The translations under genes were made by a program, and so were the position numbers. From the NCBI RefSeq assembly GCF_001907975.1, contig NZ_CP017834.1, forward strand, positions 62,001 to 126,000: a stretch of 64,000 bases of DNA, read 5' to 3'. Below are positions 27,771-36,829 of the stretch, in pieces. Origin of the DNA: Silvanigrella aquatica. Lineage in GTDB: Bacteria; Bdellovibrionota_B; Oligoflexia; Silvanigrellales; Silvanigrellaceae. Position 1 is the stretch's first letter; every line of letters starts with the position of its first letter. Below the pieces are notes generated by a model that saw only the letters and a list, made by a program, of their open reading frames with translations, was not told where the DNA came from and did no database searches.

Positions 27771-30257
27771 GTGGCAAGCATTTCTGTTCGTGGTGCGCAA
27801 GAGCATAATTTAAAAAATATTGATGTGGATGTTCCTAAAAATAAATTAGTTGTTTTTACAGGTGTGAGTGGTTCTGGAAAAAGCAGCTTGGTTTTTGACA
27901 CTATTTATGCAGAAGCCTTTCGGCGCTTTGCCGATTCAAGCCAAACTCCAATTTATGTTATGGGAAGCTCAAATTGGTCTAAAATGGCGCGTCCTCGCTT
28001 TCGTGCCTTATCAGGACTCCCTCCTGCTCTCGGACTTTCTCAAAAACAAGGCGTTGCAGGTAAGCTATCTACAGTGGGAACCATTTCGGGGATAAGTGAT
28101 CTCCTCCGCGTTTATTATGCCGCCTTTGGTGATGTCTATTGCCACAAATGCGATATTCCATTGCGTTCAATTTCTTTTCCAGATCTTTGTAAAAAAGTAT
28201 TTGAGGACTATGAAGGAAAGAAAATTAAAATTATTGCGCCTATTTGTGAAAAGCGGAAGGGTGGATTTGCCGATGAAATTGAAAAATTTCGAGAATTAGG
28301 ATTTTCAAAATTACGTGTTAATGGTGATAACTACGATTTACAAGATGATAATGAAAAAATAAAAATTGATGCGAAAAAATTAAATACTATCGATGTTATT
28401 ATTGATTACAGCATTATTTCTCAAGAAAAAAAACAAAGAATAGAACGTGCTTTATTACAAGCGCTAGAACATGGAAAAGGAATTGTTAAAATAGAGTATT
28501 TAACTGAGGAAATAAAATTTAATACAAAGTCCAATTGCCCTCAATGTGGCGAAAGTGCTCCCAAATTAGATCCTCGTTATTTTAGTCATTCCTCTCTAGG
28601 AAAATGCTTAAAATGTGATGGCAATGGTGCTCAACATAATGCTTTATCTGCTGATTTATTTCCTTGTAAACAATGTTTAGGATCACGATTAAATCCCGAT
28701 TCGCCCATTGTCAGGGTGTGTGGAAAAACTTTTAAAGAAACACATATGATGACCATGCAGAAACTTCAATTATTTGTCATGCACGAATTAAAATCTCATG
28801 TGCAAAATGATAAATCAAAATTGAAAGTTTATTCTGAATTATCGCGATCGATTTTTAGTATTCATCGTTTGGGATTAGGGCATTTGAATTTAAATCGTGC
28901 AGGGGGCAGTCTTTCGCCAGGCGATTTGCAGCGCCTCCGTCTCGCCTCCATGATCTCAAATAAGTTAACAGGAGTTTTGTATGTTATTGATGAGCCTTGC
29001 CAAGGTTTAACAGCTCAAGAAGTTAAGCAGCTGACTTCTGTTTTGCAAGAAATTGTAAAAGAAGGCGCAACGGTACTTGCCGTGGAGCATCACCCTGTTT
29101 TTTTAGCTTGTTGCGATTTTTTATTTTTAATGGGCCCGGGCGCAGGTGTGCATGGTGGACAAGTTGTTGCCACAACCACTGCCCTGCCGGATTTGGATGT
29201 ATTTCTTGCCAAAGAACATTCTGTAGCAAATAAGACCAATTTTGAATCTCGAGAGATCTTTCAGGAGAAATTACCAAGACAAGCCAAGGCGAATTCAAAA
29301 AAACGAAATCATGCTGTTTCATCGCAGCTCCCTTCTAAGAATGCAGTTGCTGCTCTTATCTTTTCGGATGTTGCGGTCAGAAACTTAAAAGTAAAAAAAA
29401 TACAAATAAAACAAGGTGTTATTACTTTGTTTCGAGGTGCTTCTGGGTTTGGAAAATCCTCCTTTTTAGAACTTTGCCTCCTTCCCGCCCTCTATTCTTT
29501 AGGAGGGAAAAACCCCGATGCGGAACAAGATATTAAAATTCCATTTAAAGAATTTTGTAACCTTAGTGCCTCACCCGATATTTGCGTAAATATTGTCGGA
29601 TATGTGAAACCAGGAAGCGTTACGCGCAGCTCAAGGCGCAGCGTTGCTTCCGCACTTGAAGTGATAAAACCTTTAAGGGAGATTTTTTCACAACTTCCTT
29701 CAAGTCAAGTCATGGGCTTAATGGAAAGTCATTTTTCATGGAATTCAAAATTAGGACAATGTGAACACTGCGCAGGAAAAGGCTATATTGAATTGCCGCA
29801 ACGATATGCAGAGCCTGTGCGTGTAGAATGTGAATTATGCTTAGGTGCCAAATTAAATTCGAGAAGTTTGTTACCTCGATTTAAAGGATTTAATTTGGCA
29901 GATGTAATGAATTTTACACTTGAACAAGCATTAGAAGTTTTTGAAAACCATCGCATTATAGCGAATCGGATATTTAGAGCATGCCAATTTGGTCTCGGAT
30001 ATGTGCAGCTAGGGCAAGGGATGGATTCTCTTAGTGGAGGAGAATTGCAAAGACTGAACTTAACAATTGAATTAAAACGTGCCAATTTAGAAGGAGCTTG
30101 GTTTATTTTGACTCATCCCAGTACGGGTTTGCATGGCCCTGATATTTCTATTTTAGGAGAACTTATGCGCGTCATGACAGGACGTGGAGCAACATTTATT
30201 TTAGTTGAAAATCGTGAAGAGTTTTTGCCTTTTGCAGATCATATTGTTGAGTTTTGA
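27771..30257 (+). CDS. UvrA paralogue (UvrA2-like) with degenerate second ATPase site
   Basis: Two ABC ATPase halves resemble UvrA, the damage sensor of nucleotide-excision repair. It has the N-terminal SVRGAQEHNLKNI, Walker A GVSGSGKSS, and a zinc module C-P-Q-C ... C-L-K-C. At about 830 residues it is roughly 100 shorter than UvrA, so the UvrB-binding region may be missing, as in UvrA2 proteins. The first signature is altered (LSPGDLQR) and the second Walker B reads FILTHPSTGLH instead of LDEPTTGLH, so the second catalytic Glu is lost. The second Walker A is GASGFGKSS. I chose GTG 27771 (GAAAGG upstream) over ATG 27735. Confidence 0.82.
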   Translation: MASISVRGAQEHNLKNIDVDVPKNKLVVFTGVSGSGKSSLVFDTIYAEAFRRFADSSQTPIYVMGSSNWSKMARPRFRALSGLPPALGLSQKQGVAGKLSTVGTISGISDLLRVYYAAFGDVYCHKCDIPLRSISFPDLCKKVFEDYEGKKIKIIAPICEKRKGGFADEIEKFRELGFSKLRVNGDNYDLQDDNEKIKIDAKKLNTIDVIIDYSIISQEKKQRIERALLQALEHGKGIVKIEYLTEEIKFNTKSNCPQCGESAPKLDPRYFSHSSLGKCLKCDGNGAQHNALSADLFPCKQCLGSRLNPDSPIVRVCGKTFKETHMMTMQKLQLFVMHELKSHVQNDKSKLKVYSELSRSIFSIHRLGLGHLNLNRAGGSLSPGDLQRLRLASMISNKLTGVLYVIDEPCQGLTAQEVKQLTSVLQEIVKEGATVLAVEHHPVFLACCDFLFLMGPGAGVHGGQVVATTTALPDLDVFLAKEHSVANKTNFESREIFQEKLPRQAKANSKKRNHAVSSQLPSKNAVAALIFSDVAVRNLKVKKIQIKQGVITLFRGASGFGKSSFLELCLLPALYSLGGKNPDAEQDIKIPFKEFCNLSASPDICVNIVGYVKPGSVTRSSRRSVASALEVIKPLREIFSQLPSSQVMGLMESHFSWNSKLGQCEHCAGKGYIELPQRYAEPVRVECELCLGAKLNSRSLLPRFKGFNLADVMNFTLEQALEVFENHRIIANRIFRACQFGLGYVQLGQGMDSLSGGELQRLNLTIELKRANLEGAWFILTHPSTGLHGPDISILGELMRVMTGRGATFILVENREEFLPFADHIVEF

Positions 30258-30306
30258 AATTAGATTTTTAGTGTGACTTTCTCTTTTTTAATCTGTGGCC
30301 ATTTTT

Positions 30307-30792
30307 TTAATTTCTTGATTTATTTTCAATCATTTCGGTTAATTTATTTTTAAAACTATCAGGAGCATCAATATCAAAAATAATTGTTGGTTTATCGTTT
30401 CCTGTAAAAATACGAATATTTCCTGCACCAACTAATCTTTGAACAATACCTTGTTTTAACAAAATATCATTAATTTTATTTAATGGAAGCTCTGTTTCTG
30501 ATTTGGCAATGATTCCATTTTCAATATAGACTCTTTGATTTGTGACAATATATTTTTTAGATTTATTTTGAAGCCATTTGTAAACAAAGGGCATAAACAG
30601 TATAAAAATAAAAAATAATTCAAGGGAATAATTTTTGTTGACATTATTGAATCGATTTATAATTAAATTTAATATTGTAATTATAAGGATAAGAATAGAT
30701 AATCCTGCTAGAATTTTGCTTAATAAAAAAGCTGATCAATGAAAATGGGCTTCCGCCTCAATCTTTTCTCCATCTCTCAATCGAATAGGCAT
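30307..30792 (-). pseudogene. PH-domain (YdbS/bPH2-type) membrane protein interrupted by an in-frame TGA
   Basis: From ATG 30792, with a perfect AGGAG (30799-30803) six bases upstream, the frame reads MPIRLRDGEKIEAEAHFH, then TGA at 30738-30736, then continues through two membrane segments (SAFLLSKILAGLSILILI and NYSLELFFIFILF) into a bacterial PH domain (KYIVTNQRVYIENGII...LPLNKINDI...) ending at 30307. Related proteins usually have Trp at the stop position (H-x-H-W), and TGG to TGA is one base. An ATG at 30594 opens the PH domain alone, but it has no convincing ribosome site. This is a nonsense-mutated gene or a base-call error; TGA is a normal stop elsewhere in the window. Confidence 0.75.
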
Positions 30793-30976
30793 GATTGTCT
30801 CCTATACAAAAATGCAAACCTTAATTATTTCTTCAGAATATACTAAAGTATTTCTTTCGAAATTTGCAATATAAATTTTTACATATTTTTTAGATAAAAA
30901 TTAGTATTTAAAAATTTTATAGATATTTTTCTTCTTTTATTATTTTTTAATAATTAAATCATGAAGATGATTTCGT

Positions 30977-32536
30977 TTATGGACTCTGCGCACTGGAGAA
31001 AATAAAAGAATAATCTGAAGCGTATTTTGCATTGTTACCTTTGACTTTCTCTTCACCCTTATAATTTTTTAATTGTAATAACTTTAATATATTTTGAGTC
31101 TCTAAAATAAAGTGATTTTTACTTTTTGACTTAGTGGAACTGACGTCAGCAATAGAAGCATATTGATGACAAAATAAGCAGCTTTTTGTTTCCTGGAAAT
31201 AAGTTTCCATAGTGGTATTTGCAACTATGGTATCACTGGGCTGTTGATTGCCATCTGTCAGTGGCACAGGCGCTCCCGGTTGTATTATTTGGGGACTATT
31301 TGCCCATACTACATTCACAAGTTGATAATTTAAAAACACAGAATTTTTATTTGCTGGAGCAATCACTTGATTCCAAACCCATTTGTTTAAATCGGCAACA
31401 GGGTTGACAGTAGTGTTACTTATAGGTGTCATACGCATTACTTGAATAGGTGCCTCATAGGGATCTTGAGGATAAGTAGGAAAATAAGGTTTTTGAGGAG
31501 TGGCACTAGGTGGTTGCGCATTAGGGTAGCAATGGTAATGATCACTATTTGGATTGCAGTTTAAATTATAAAAAGTATACCAAGGTAACAAATTATTTTT
31601 ATTATTTTTAATGTCTGGAGAGTTATTAACATGTTCAAAAGTTGCCCAAATAAATTGGGGAGAGCGTTTTGTTTTATGTATAATATGTAAACCTGTAAGT
31701 CCCACAGTTACTGTTTGTGGTGTTTTATTATTAGGATATCTTACGACGGCTTTTGATATCTTAAAATACGGCCAGGTTTTGGAGTCAGGTAATTCTACCC
31801 AAGATGCTTTTAATTCAATAGATCCTATTTTTCCATATTGAGAAAATGTAGCAGACCCATCTGGTAAATTAATCCCTTGTGTTGTAACAATTTTTTGCTG
31901 CGTATTCGCATTATAAAGTTCATTTTTATTAATATAATTAAATTCATCTTCATTGACTCGAATTTCATATAGTGCGAGTTTTTTCGCTTGGGAAGTTATC
32001 CAAGAGTTTGCACCCGCTTGTTCATAGGACTCTAAATTTAATATATCAGAATTGTTTTTATTTTTTGAAATAGAAGCTAATATTTTATAACCATGTTTTG
32101 AATTAGGCAAAGTAGATTTTAATTTTGATTTCCATTGTGGGGGTAAATTTTGTTTGCTGCACCAAGCTGCAGGTTTTTGTGCTTTTTTTAAAAATATTTC
32201 TGATGTTTCTTTATAAGTTTCCCATACCACAGGAGAGGAATTAAGAGCAACTCCAAAATTCTGAGGAGTTTGATTATCATCTGCTTCACAGGTTTCTGCA
32301 TTTGCTACCCAATTTAATGAAATAAATTCTTGCCAAGCAAGACAGTTGGCATTTACCTGCGAATTGGGTGCTGACATATCAACAGGTATGTTTGGGCTTA
32401 ATTTTGGCGGTAAAGTACAATGCCCAGGAACGGGTTCATCAGCTTGTGCTTGTGAAATTAAAAAATTTTTATTTTCATAAAATTTAATTGAAATTATTTC
32501 TAAAAATAAAAATATAATTAAATAATATTTTTTCAT
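30977..32536 (-). CDS. Secreted protein with one c-type haem motif
   Basis: Starts with MKKYYLIIFLFLEIISIKFY, a signal-peptide-like segment with a possible cleavage after AQA. It then has a long periplasmic region and a single haem-c attachment motif CLFCH at residues 453-457. The C-terminal ASDYSFIFSSA resembles the end of a family of cytochrome c-like proteins whose function I do not know. The body has several Cys and many Trp/Pro-rich segments. It lies 99 bases after the 648-residue gene on the same strand, with a 28-bp perfect palindrome in between. Periplasmic electron transfer or peroxide/NO chemistry are possible, but neither is shown. Confidence 0.7.
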   Translation of the reverse strand: MKKYYLIIFLFLEIISIKFYENKNFLISQAQADEPVPGHCTLPPKLSPNIPVDMSAPNSQVNANCLAWQEFISLNWVANAETCEADDNQTPQNFGVALNSSPVVWETYKETSEIFLKKAQKPAAWCSKQNLPPQWKSKLKSTLPNSKHGYKILASISKNKNNSDILNLESYEQAGANSWITSQAKKLALYEIRVNEDEFNYINKNELYNANTQQKIVTTQGINLPDGSATFSQYGKIGSIELKASWVELPDSKTWPYFKISKAVVRYPNNKTPQTVTVGLTGLHIIHKTKRSPQFIWATFEHVNNSPDIKNNKNNLLPWYTFYNLNCNPNSDHYHCYPNAQPPSATPQKPYFPTYPQDPYEAPIQVMRMTPISNTTVNPVADLNKWVWNQVIAPANKNSVFLNYQLVNVVWANSPQIIQPGAPVPLTDGNQQPSDTIVANTTMETYFQETKSCLFCHQYASIADVSSTKSKSKNHFILETQNILKLLQLKNYKGEEKVKGNNAKYASDYSFIFSSAQSP

Positions 32537-32553
32537 GATTTATTCTTCTCTTA

Positions 32554-32581
32554 AATACAGACAAAAATTTTTGTCTGTATT
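32554..32581. repeat. 28-bp perfect palindrome
   Basis: AATACAGACAAAAA (32554-32567) is followed directly by its exact reverse complement (32568-32581). It lies 18 bases upstream of the haem-protein start codon, between two minus-strand genes. As RNA it would fold into a hairpin with a tiny loop but has no T-tract on the coding strand. An operator for a dimeric regulator, or an inter-gene attenuator, are both plausible. Confidence 0.6.
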
Positions 32582-32635
32582 AGCTAAAGTTTAGGAATGA
32601 AAATGTATTTAAGTAACTGCTAATATTTTTATTCT

Positions 32636-34582
32636 TTATAACTTTGGAAAGACATTGATAAACCCAGGTGCAACTGTATCTTCAGGCATATTATTTCCTG
32701 GATTTTCAACTTGTATTCCGTAAATTCCTGTAGGAGTATTTTTATCTATATTAACAATTAATGTTAATAAATTATATGTATCGGGATAGGAGTTTCCCGG
32801 AGGTGCATAGGTGACTTCTTGCAATCCTGAAGTTTTCTCAACTGTAATTTGAATACTAGGATGCGATGCTTTCACTTTAGGAAGTGAATTATTTTCTCCT
32901 GTAACAGCAGTGCTACATATCAAAACTATTCTTAAATTCTGATCCCCTTGCCTCACGGGAACGGGAACGATGACCGAATTTGTCGCTAGTGACATGGGAA
33001 ATCCAACAGGATTTGTTACTTTTGTATTATAATAGGCTTGCCATAAGTTTTCATACATCATTTGTATGGGTTGAGCTTGTGCTGCGGGTAAATTCTTGTC
33101 TGAAGTGGGGTTGTTTAAGCTAACGCAGCAACTTACAGGCTCCAATTCTTCTTCTGTTAATGCGCGTGCAAATAACCCGACATGAAATGTTTGTGCTATT
33201 TGACCAGCCCATTGAAGCGGTGATGTGATTCCATTTGCAGTTATTTTAATGTCACTCACTGTTTTCGTGACCCCTGCCTTTATCCAAGATTCAGGTATTT
33301 GAAATGCCGCGTGTAATATAAAGTTGCCCACAAAAGGACTGTTGGTAACGGGGTCAATTAAAATTTCATGACCACGAATGATGTGCCAGCAATCTGAAAC
33401 TTTTGCATTTGTAGGGAGTTTGGGATCATCAAATAACTGATAATTGCTAAAATTTGGCATTTGAATATATAAGCCAATAGGATTTGCTAAGGAAACACGT
33501 GAGGAAGGAGGTCCTTCAACCACTTGATTGACAGATTGTCCAATAAAAGGGTCACTATTGCGGTAAGATTGTCCATATTGGCTGCAGCAAATCAATGTTT
33601 GTGGATTTATATTTCCTATGTTTCTTTGCACCGTAGCCGCGCCGGCTAATCCCACTTCGGTCTGTAAGGTATTTGGCGAACTTGTTAAATGCATAGCGCC
33701 GCCAGAAGAGTTGTTACCACGAAGAGAATATGGCCCCGAATTCCATTTATTTAAAGGATTGTAAGCTGGTTTTTGAGTAAAGGGATCTATGACATTTTTT
33801 CCAGTCGCAGGATCTTTTAAATAGAGATCCTCAACGTTGACTTGGATTAAATAAGCACTATTATCTGGCAAGCCATAATTTAATGTCTCTTGATATTTTT
33901 GTGCAACTGCTTGAGGGCTGACGCGCCATAATGTGTACCAATATTCTGGATTTTCACATACAAAATCAACACGAGTGATTTTATTTTCAGAGTTTCTTGT
34001 CACGCTCCATTCGCAATACTCGTCTTGCCATCCCCTGGGTCCGTAAGGACCATATTTTTGCAGATCACCCTTCCAATCAGGTGTGGGGCAAAGTTTAGTA
34101 GGGATATCTTTAAAAGTAATTGTTGTTCCTTTATCTTGGCAAAAGCCAGTATCTGCTAATTCTAAAAGTTGTTGTTGATTTAATTTATAATCATTTGTGG
34201 ATGGTTTATTATCGCCAAGATAATATAAAATTCTGTGTGGAAAAGCTTCCCAAGAAACCGAAATAGCAGGTGTGCCTTTAGGAATGTCTGTTATACTTAA
34301 ATTATAATAGTAATTTTGAAGTGAAGCAGGAACAAAGTTTCCCTCTTCATCGGTGTGTCCTTGATTCCAGGGATTTCCCGTAATAGATTGTTCTGTAAAT
34401 GCATTTGCATTTAAATTCCATTGTTTATTTAATTCTTGTTGTAATTCACCATTGAGATCTTCTATAAATGCGGGCGTTGAAAAGGTGCTATAATTTTTAT
34501 CTTTTTCTTCTGAGAGTTTTTCAAATTCAATTTCTTTCTCACCCTCAAACATATTTTCAGTCTTTATGAAATTATTACTCAT
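32636..34582 (-). CDS. Large unknown protein paired with the haem protein
   Basis: I do not recognise this 648-residue protein. It has no signal peptide; the first 45 residues are acidic and Lys/Glu-rich. The middle contains distinctive Trp/Cys-rich text (GPYGPRGWQDEYCEWSVTRN, VDFVCENPEYWYTLWRVSP), a possible Cys pair CC at two places (LICCSQ, VSCCVS), and the C-terminus is beta-rich (TYNLLTLIVNIDKNTPTGIYGIQVENPG). It is upstream of the haem-c gene on the same strand with a 99-base gap, suggesting a two-gene unit. Cysteines and aromatic motifs could suit redox or cofactor binding, but this is speculation. Confidence 0.6.
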   Translation of the reverse strand: MSNNFIKTENMFEGEKEIEFEKLSEEKDKNYSTFSTPAFIEDLNGELQQELNKQWNLNANAFTEQSITGNPWNQGHTDEEGNFVPASLQNYYYNLSITDIPKGTPAISVSWEAFPHRILYYLGDNKPSTNDYKLNQQQLLELADTGFCQDKGTTITFKDIPTKLCPTPDWKGDLQKYGPYGPRGWQDEYCEWSVTRNSENKITRVDFVCENPEYWYTLWRVSPQAVAQKYQETLNYGLPDNSAYLIQVNVEDLYLKDPATGKNVIDPFTQKPAYNPLNKWNSGPYSLRGNNSSGGAMHLTSSPNTLQTEVGLAGAATVQRNIGNINPQTLICCSQYGQSYRNSDPFIGQSVNQVVEGPPSSRVSLANPIGLYIQMPNFSNYQLFDDPKLPTNAKVSDCWHIIRGHEILIDPVTNSPFVGNFILHAAFQIPESWIKAGVTKTVSDIKITANGITSPLQWAGQIAQTFHVGLFARALTEEELEPVSCCVSLNNPTSDKNLPAAQAQPIQMMYENLWQAYYNTKVTNPVGFPMSLATNSVIVPVPVRQGDQNLRIVLICSTAVTGENNSLPKVKASHPSIQITVEKTSGLQEVTYAPPGNSYPDTYNLLTLIVNIDKNTPTGIYGIQVENPGNNMPEDTVAPGFINVFPKL

Positions 34583-34878
34583 AGGTTCTCCAGTAAATGG
34601 TCAGAAAAAAAAAAATAAAAAAGCAGACTAAAATATTAAAGCAGTTGCATTTATAAAAAGAAAAATAGGAGCGTCAATTTTTCAACGTCAATTTTGTCAG
34701 TTAATTAAATTATCTTTAAATAATTTTTTTTTAAAAATAAATATAAGTCATATAGGTAGAATTTTACTAAGACTTTTTTTCATTCAGTCGATTTATTTTC
34801 TCATCAAATTCAATTCTTAAAATAGCCTACCGAATGATGTAAAGCATTAAAGATTTTTATAAACCGCAGGAGGTTTGT

Positions 34879-35979
34879 ATGTTCAATGGAAAACTTGTTT
34901 ATTCCATTCCGAAGCTTGAAATTGATTCAAATTCTTTTTGGAGAGAAATCAATCCCTCTCCTAAATCATGCTCAAGCTTAATCAAACTCCTTGAGGTTTA
35001 TGCCTCGCATGAAAACTGGGAGCAGGTGATAAATTTATCTTCAAGAGCCGTTCTGCATTTAAGTAAAAATTTTGATAGAGCTGATTTTTATCATATTTGG
35101 ATTTGTGCACTTAAAGAAACATTTGATTCAAAGTCTTTGATTTCTTTGGGCAAGCATTTAATTAAAATGCGTGATTTTCATCCTGTTTTTTTGTCACTGG
35201 CATTAATTGCATTTCATTTTGCCTCTTGCCATAGATCATCACGAAAAATTTATCTATATTTGAATAAATGTAAAGGTGTTGAAAATAGATTTGCATTTGA
35301 AGCTTGTGGTTTGTATTTGGCAAGCTTAAAAAAATCAGATTTAAATAAACAAGGTATGATGTTGCTCAAAAAGGTATGCTCAGAAAAAAAATCGAGCTAT
35401 TTTAGTTGGAGAAATTATTTAAGAGCACAGTCTGAAAATGATTTGTTACAGGAAATGACAGGTACATATAATGCTATTCATGAAAAATTTCCATTTGCTC
35501 AAGAGCCTTATTTAGTGGCGTCACTTATTGCCATAGATGAAAAGGATTGGAATGAAGCAATTAGAGTATTAGCTCAGCTAATAAAAGACAATCCAAATAA
35601 TTCAAATGCTATATTAGCTATGGCTCAATGTTATGTAGAAGTGGAAGAATATGTCAAAGCTATAAGTTTGCTTACTTTAAAAAGTGACTTATTTTTAGAT
35701 ACGGATTACGATTTTCATTATTTGATGGGATCAACTCTAAAGAAAGTGATAGAGAAGGAATTTGATGCAGAATTGCAAAAAATTGCATTGAATCATTTAG
35801 AAAAGAGCTATCATATTTTAAGTCGTTTAGGCTTTTCTTTGCAAGGTATTAATGCGGAATTAAATTCATTGCGTGATTTATATAATATAACTTCACAAAC
35901 TGATATGAATCTTATGAATATGCATCCAGAAAATGTTATTGAGTCTGAAAATTTGTACCAAGAAAGAAAAGCAGGATAA
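34879..35979 (+). CDS. TPR-type repeat protein
   Basis: A 366-residue all-helical protein. The segment at about 200-270 (AQEPYLVASLIAIDEKDWNEAIRVLAQLIKDNPNNSNAILAMAQCYVEVEEYVKAI) fits two consecutive TPR helices-turn-helices. Earlier helices (LLEVYASHENWEQVINLSSRAV) look like degenerate copies. TPR arrays bind proteins; the partner is unknown. There is no signal peptide. A perfect AGGAGG precedes ATG. The 296-base upstream region has no gene and is AT-rich; I see no strong promoter in it. The gene ends one base before the convergent binding-protein gene. Confidence 0.7.
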   Translation: MFNGKLVYSIPKLEIDSNSFWREINPSPKSCSSLIKLLEVYASHENWEQVINLSSRAVLHLSKNFDRADFYHIWICALKETFDSKSLISLGKHLIKMRDFHPVFLSLALIAFHFASCHRSSRKIYLYLNKCKGVENRFAFEACGLYLASLKKSDLNKQGMMLLKKVCSEKKSSYFSWRNYLRAQSENDLLQEMTGTYNAIHEKFPFAQEPYLVASLIAIDEKDWNEAIRVLAQLIKDNPNNSNAILAMAQCYVEVEEYVKAISLLTLKSDLFLDTDYDFHYLMGSTLKKVIEKEFDAELQKIALNHLEKSYHILSRLGFSLQGINAELNSLRDLYNITSQTDMNLMNMHPENVIESENLYQERKAG

Positions 35980-35980
35980 A

Positions 35981-36727
35981 TTAGTAAGAGTTAATTAATT
36001 TTCTGTATTCATTTGTATTTAAAAAACGCGCTGCTTCATTATCTATCATTTTAATTATTTTATCATCAATTTTTTTGTTGTAAATAGCATATAATTCCAT
36101 TTTTTTCAGGGGTTTTCCAATTCGAATGATTCTGTCAAAGTTAGATATTTTTTGCTTTTTATATTCTTTCATTTGATTTTCATTTGTAACAAATAAACTG
36201 GCGTCATTATTTATGACAGCTAATAAGCAAGATTTTTCGTCAAATTGACTCATTTTTTTAAGTTCGTTTTTATTAATCATATTTAAAAAAACGTCTTCAA
36301 TATAATAGCCTACTGCTCCACAGTAAGTCCCATTTCTAAAATCATATGCGTTTTTAGTATTGCGATAATTTGAGTTTGAATAAATATATATATCAGAACT
36401 GGTTAGACTTATTTTGGAGTATTTGACCTCAGACGCCCTTTCTTTGGTGGGTGCATAAGGAAAGGAAACATCAAATTTTTCATGTTTAAGCATTTCATAC
36501 CCTCTTGCCCACGGAAGAAATTCAATGGTATAAGGAATTTTAATTTTTTTTAAAATTGTGGTGTAAATGGAGGTAAACAGACCTCCATTTTTTAATTTTT
36601 CATCTGTGTAAGGTAAAAAATCATTTCCTGTGACAATTTTGAGCGGTTCAATACCGAAAATTTTTTGATATGAAATTAATAAAATAACAAATAAAATACA
36701 TTTTTGGTATTTTTTAAAAAAAGTCAT
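35981..36727 (-). CDS. Periplasmic amino-acid-type solute-binding protein (family 3)
   Basis: A signal peptide (CILFVILLISYQKIFG) is followed by PLKIVTGNDFLPYTDEKLKNGGLFTSIYTTILKK, typical of family 3 solute-binding proteins. WARGYEMLKHEKFDVSFPYAPTKERA matches the region where that family grips its ligand. At 248 residues it is family-sized. No permease or ATPase lies next to it, so it may work with a transporter encoded elsewhere or be a sensory binding protein. The ligand cannot be inferred. Confidence 0.78.
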   Translation of the reverse strand: MTFFKKYQKCILFVILLISYQKIFGIEPLKIVTGNDFLPYTDEKLKNGGLFTSIYTTILKKIKIPYTIEFLPWARGYEMLKHEKFDVSFPYAPTKERASEVKYSKISLTSSDIYIYSNSNYRNTKNAYDFRNGTYCGAVGYYIEDVFLNMINKNELKKMSQFDEKSCLLAVINNDASLFVTNENQMKEYKKQKISNFDRIIRIGKPLKKMELYAIYNKKIDDKIIKMIDNEAARFLNTNEYRKLINSY

Positions 36728-36829
36728 AGCTACTCCAGTTAAAAATTTATTTTTATTATTATAATTGTTAAATTGAAGAATTGCTATATTTAGTCAGAAA
36801 ATTGAAATGATTTATTTATAAAATATCAA

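Noticed and set aside
30736-30738. TGA recoded as tryptophan in this organism
   Set aside because: TGA is used as the stop codon of other genes here, for example the fused b subunit gene at 1496-1498, and Trp is encoded by TGG throughout. A single mutation or read error is simpler.
35981-36727. Family 3 binding protein as a distant member of the array at 60099
   Set aside because: It belongs to a different family, is shorter and lacks the SWW start and the conserved Cys pair.
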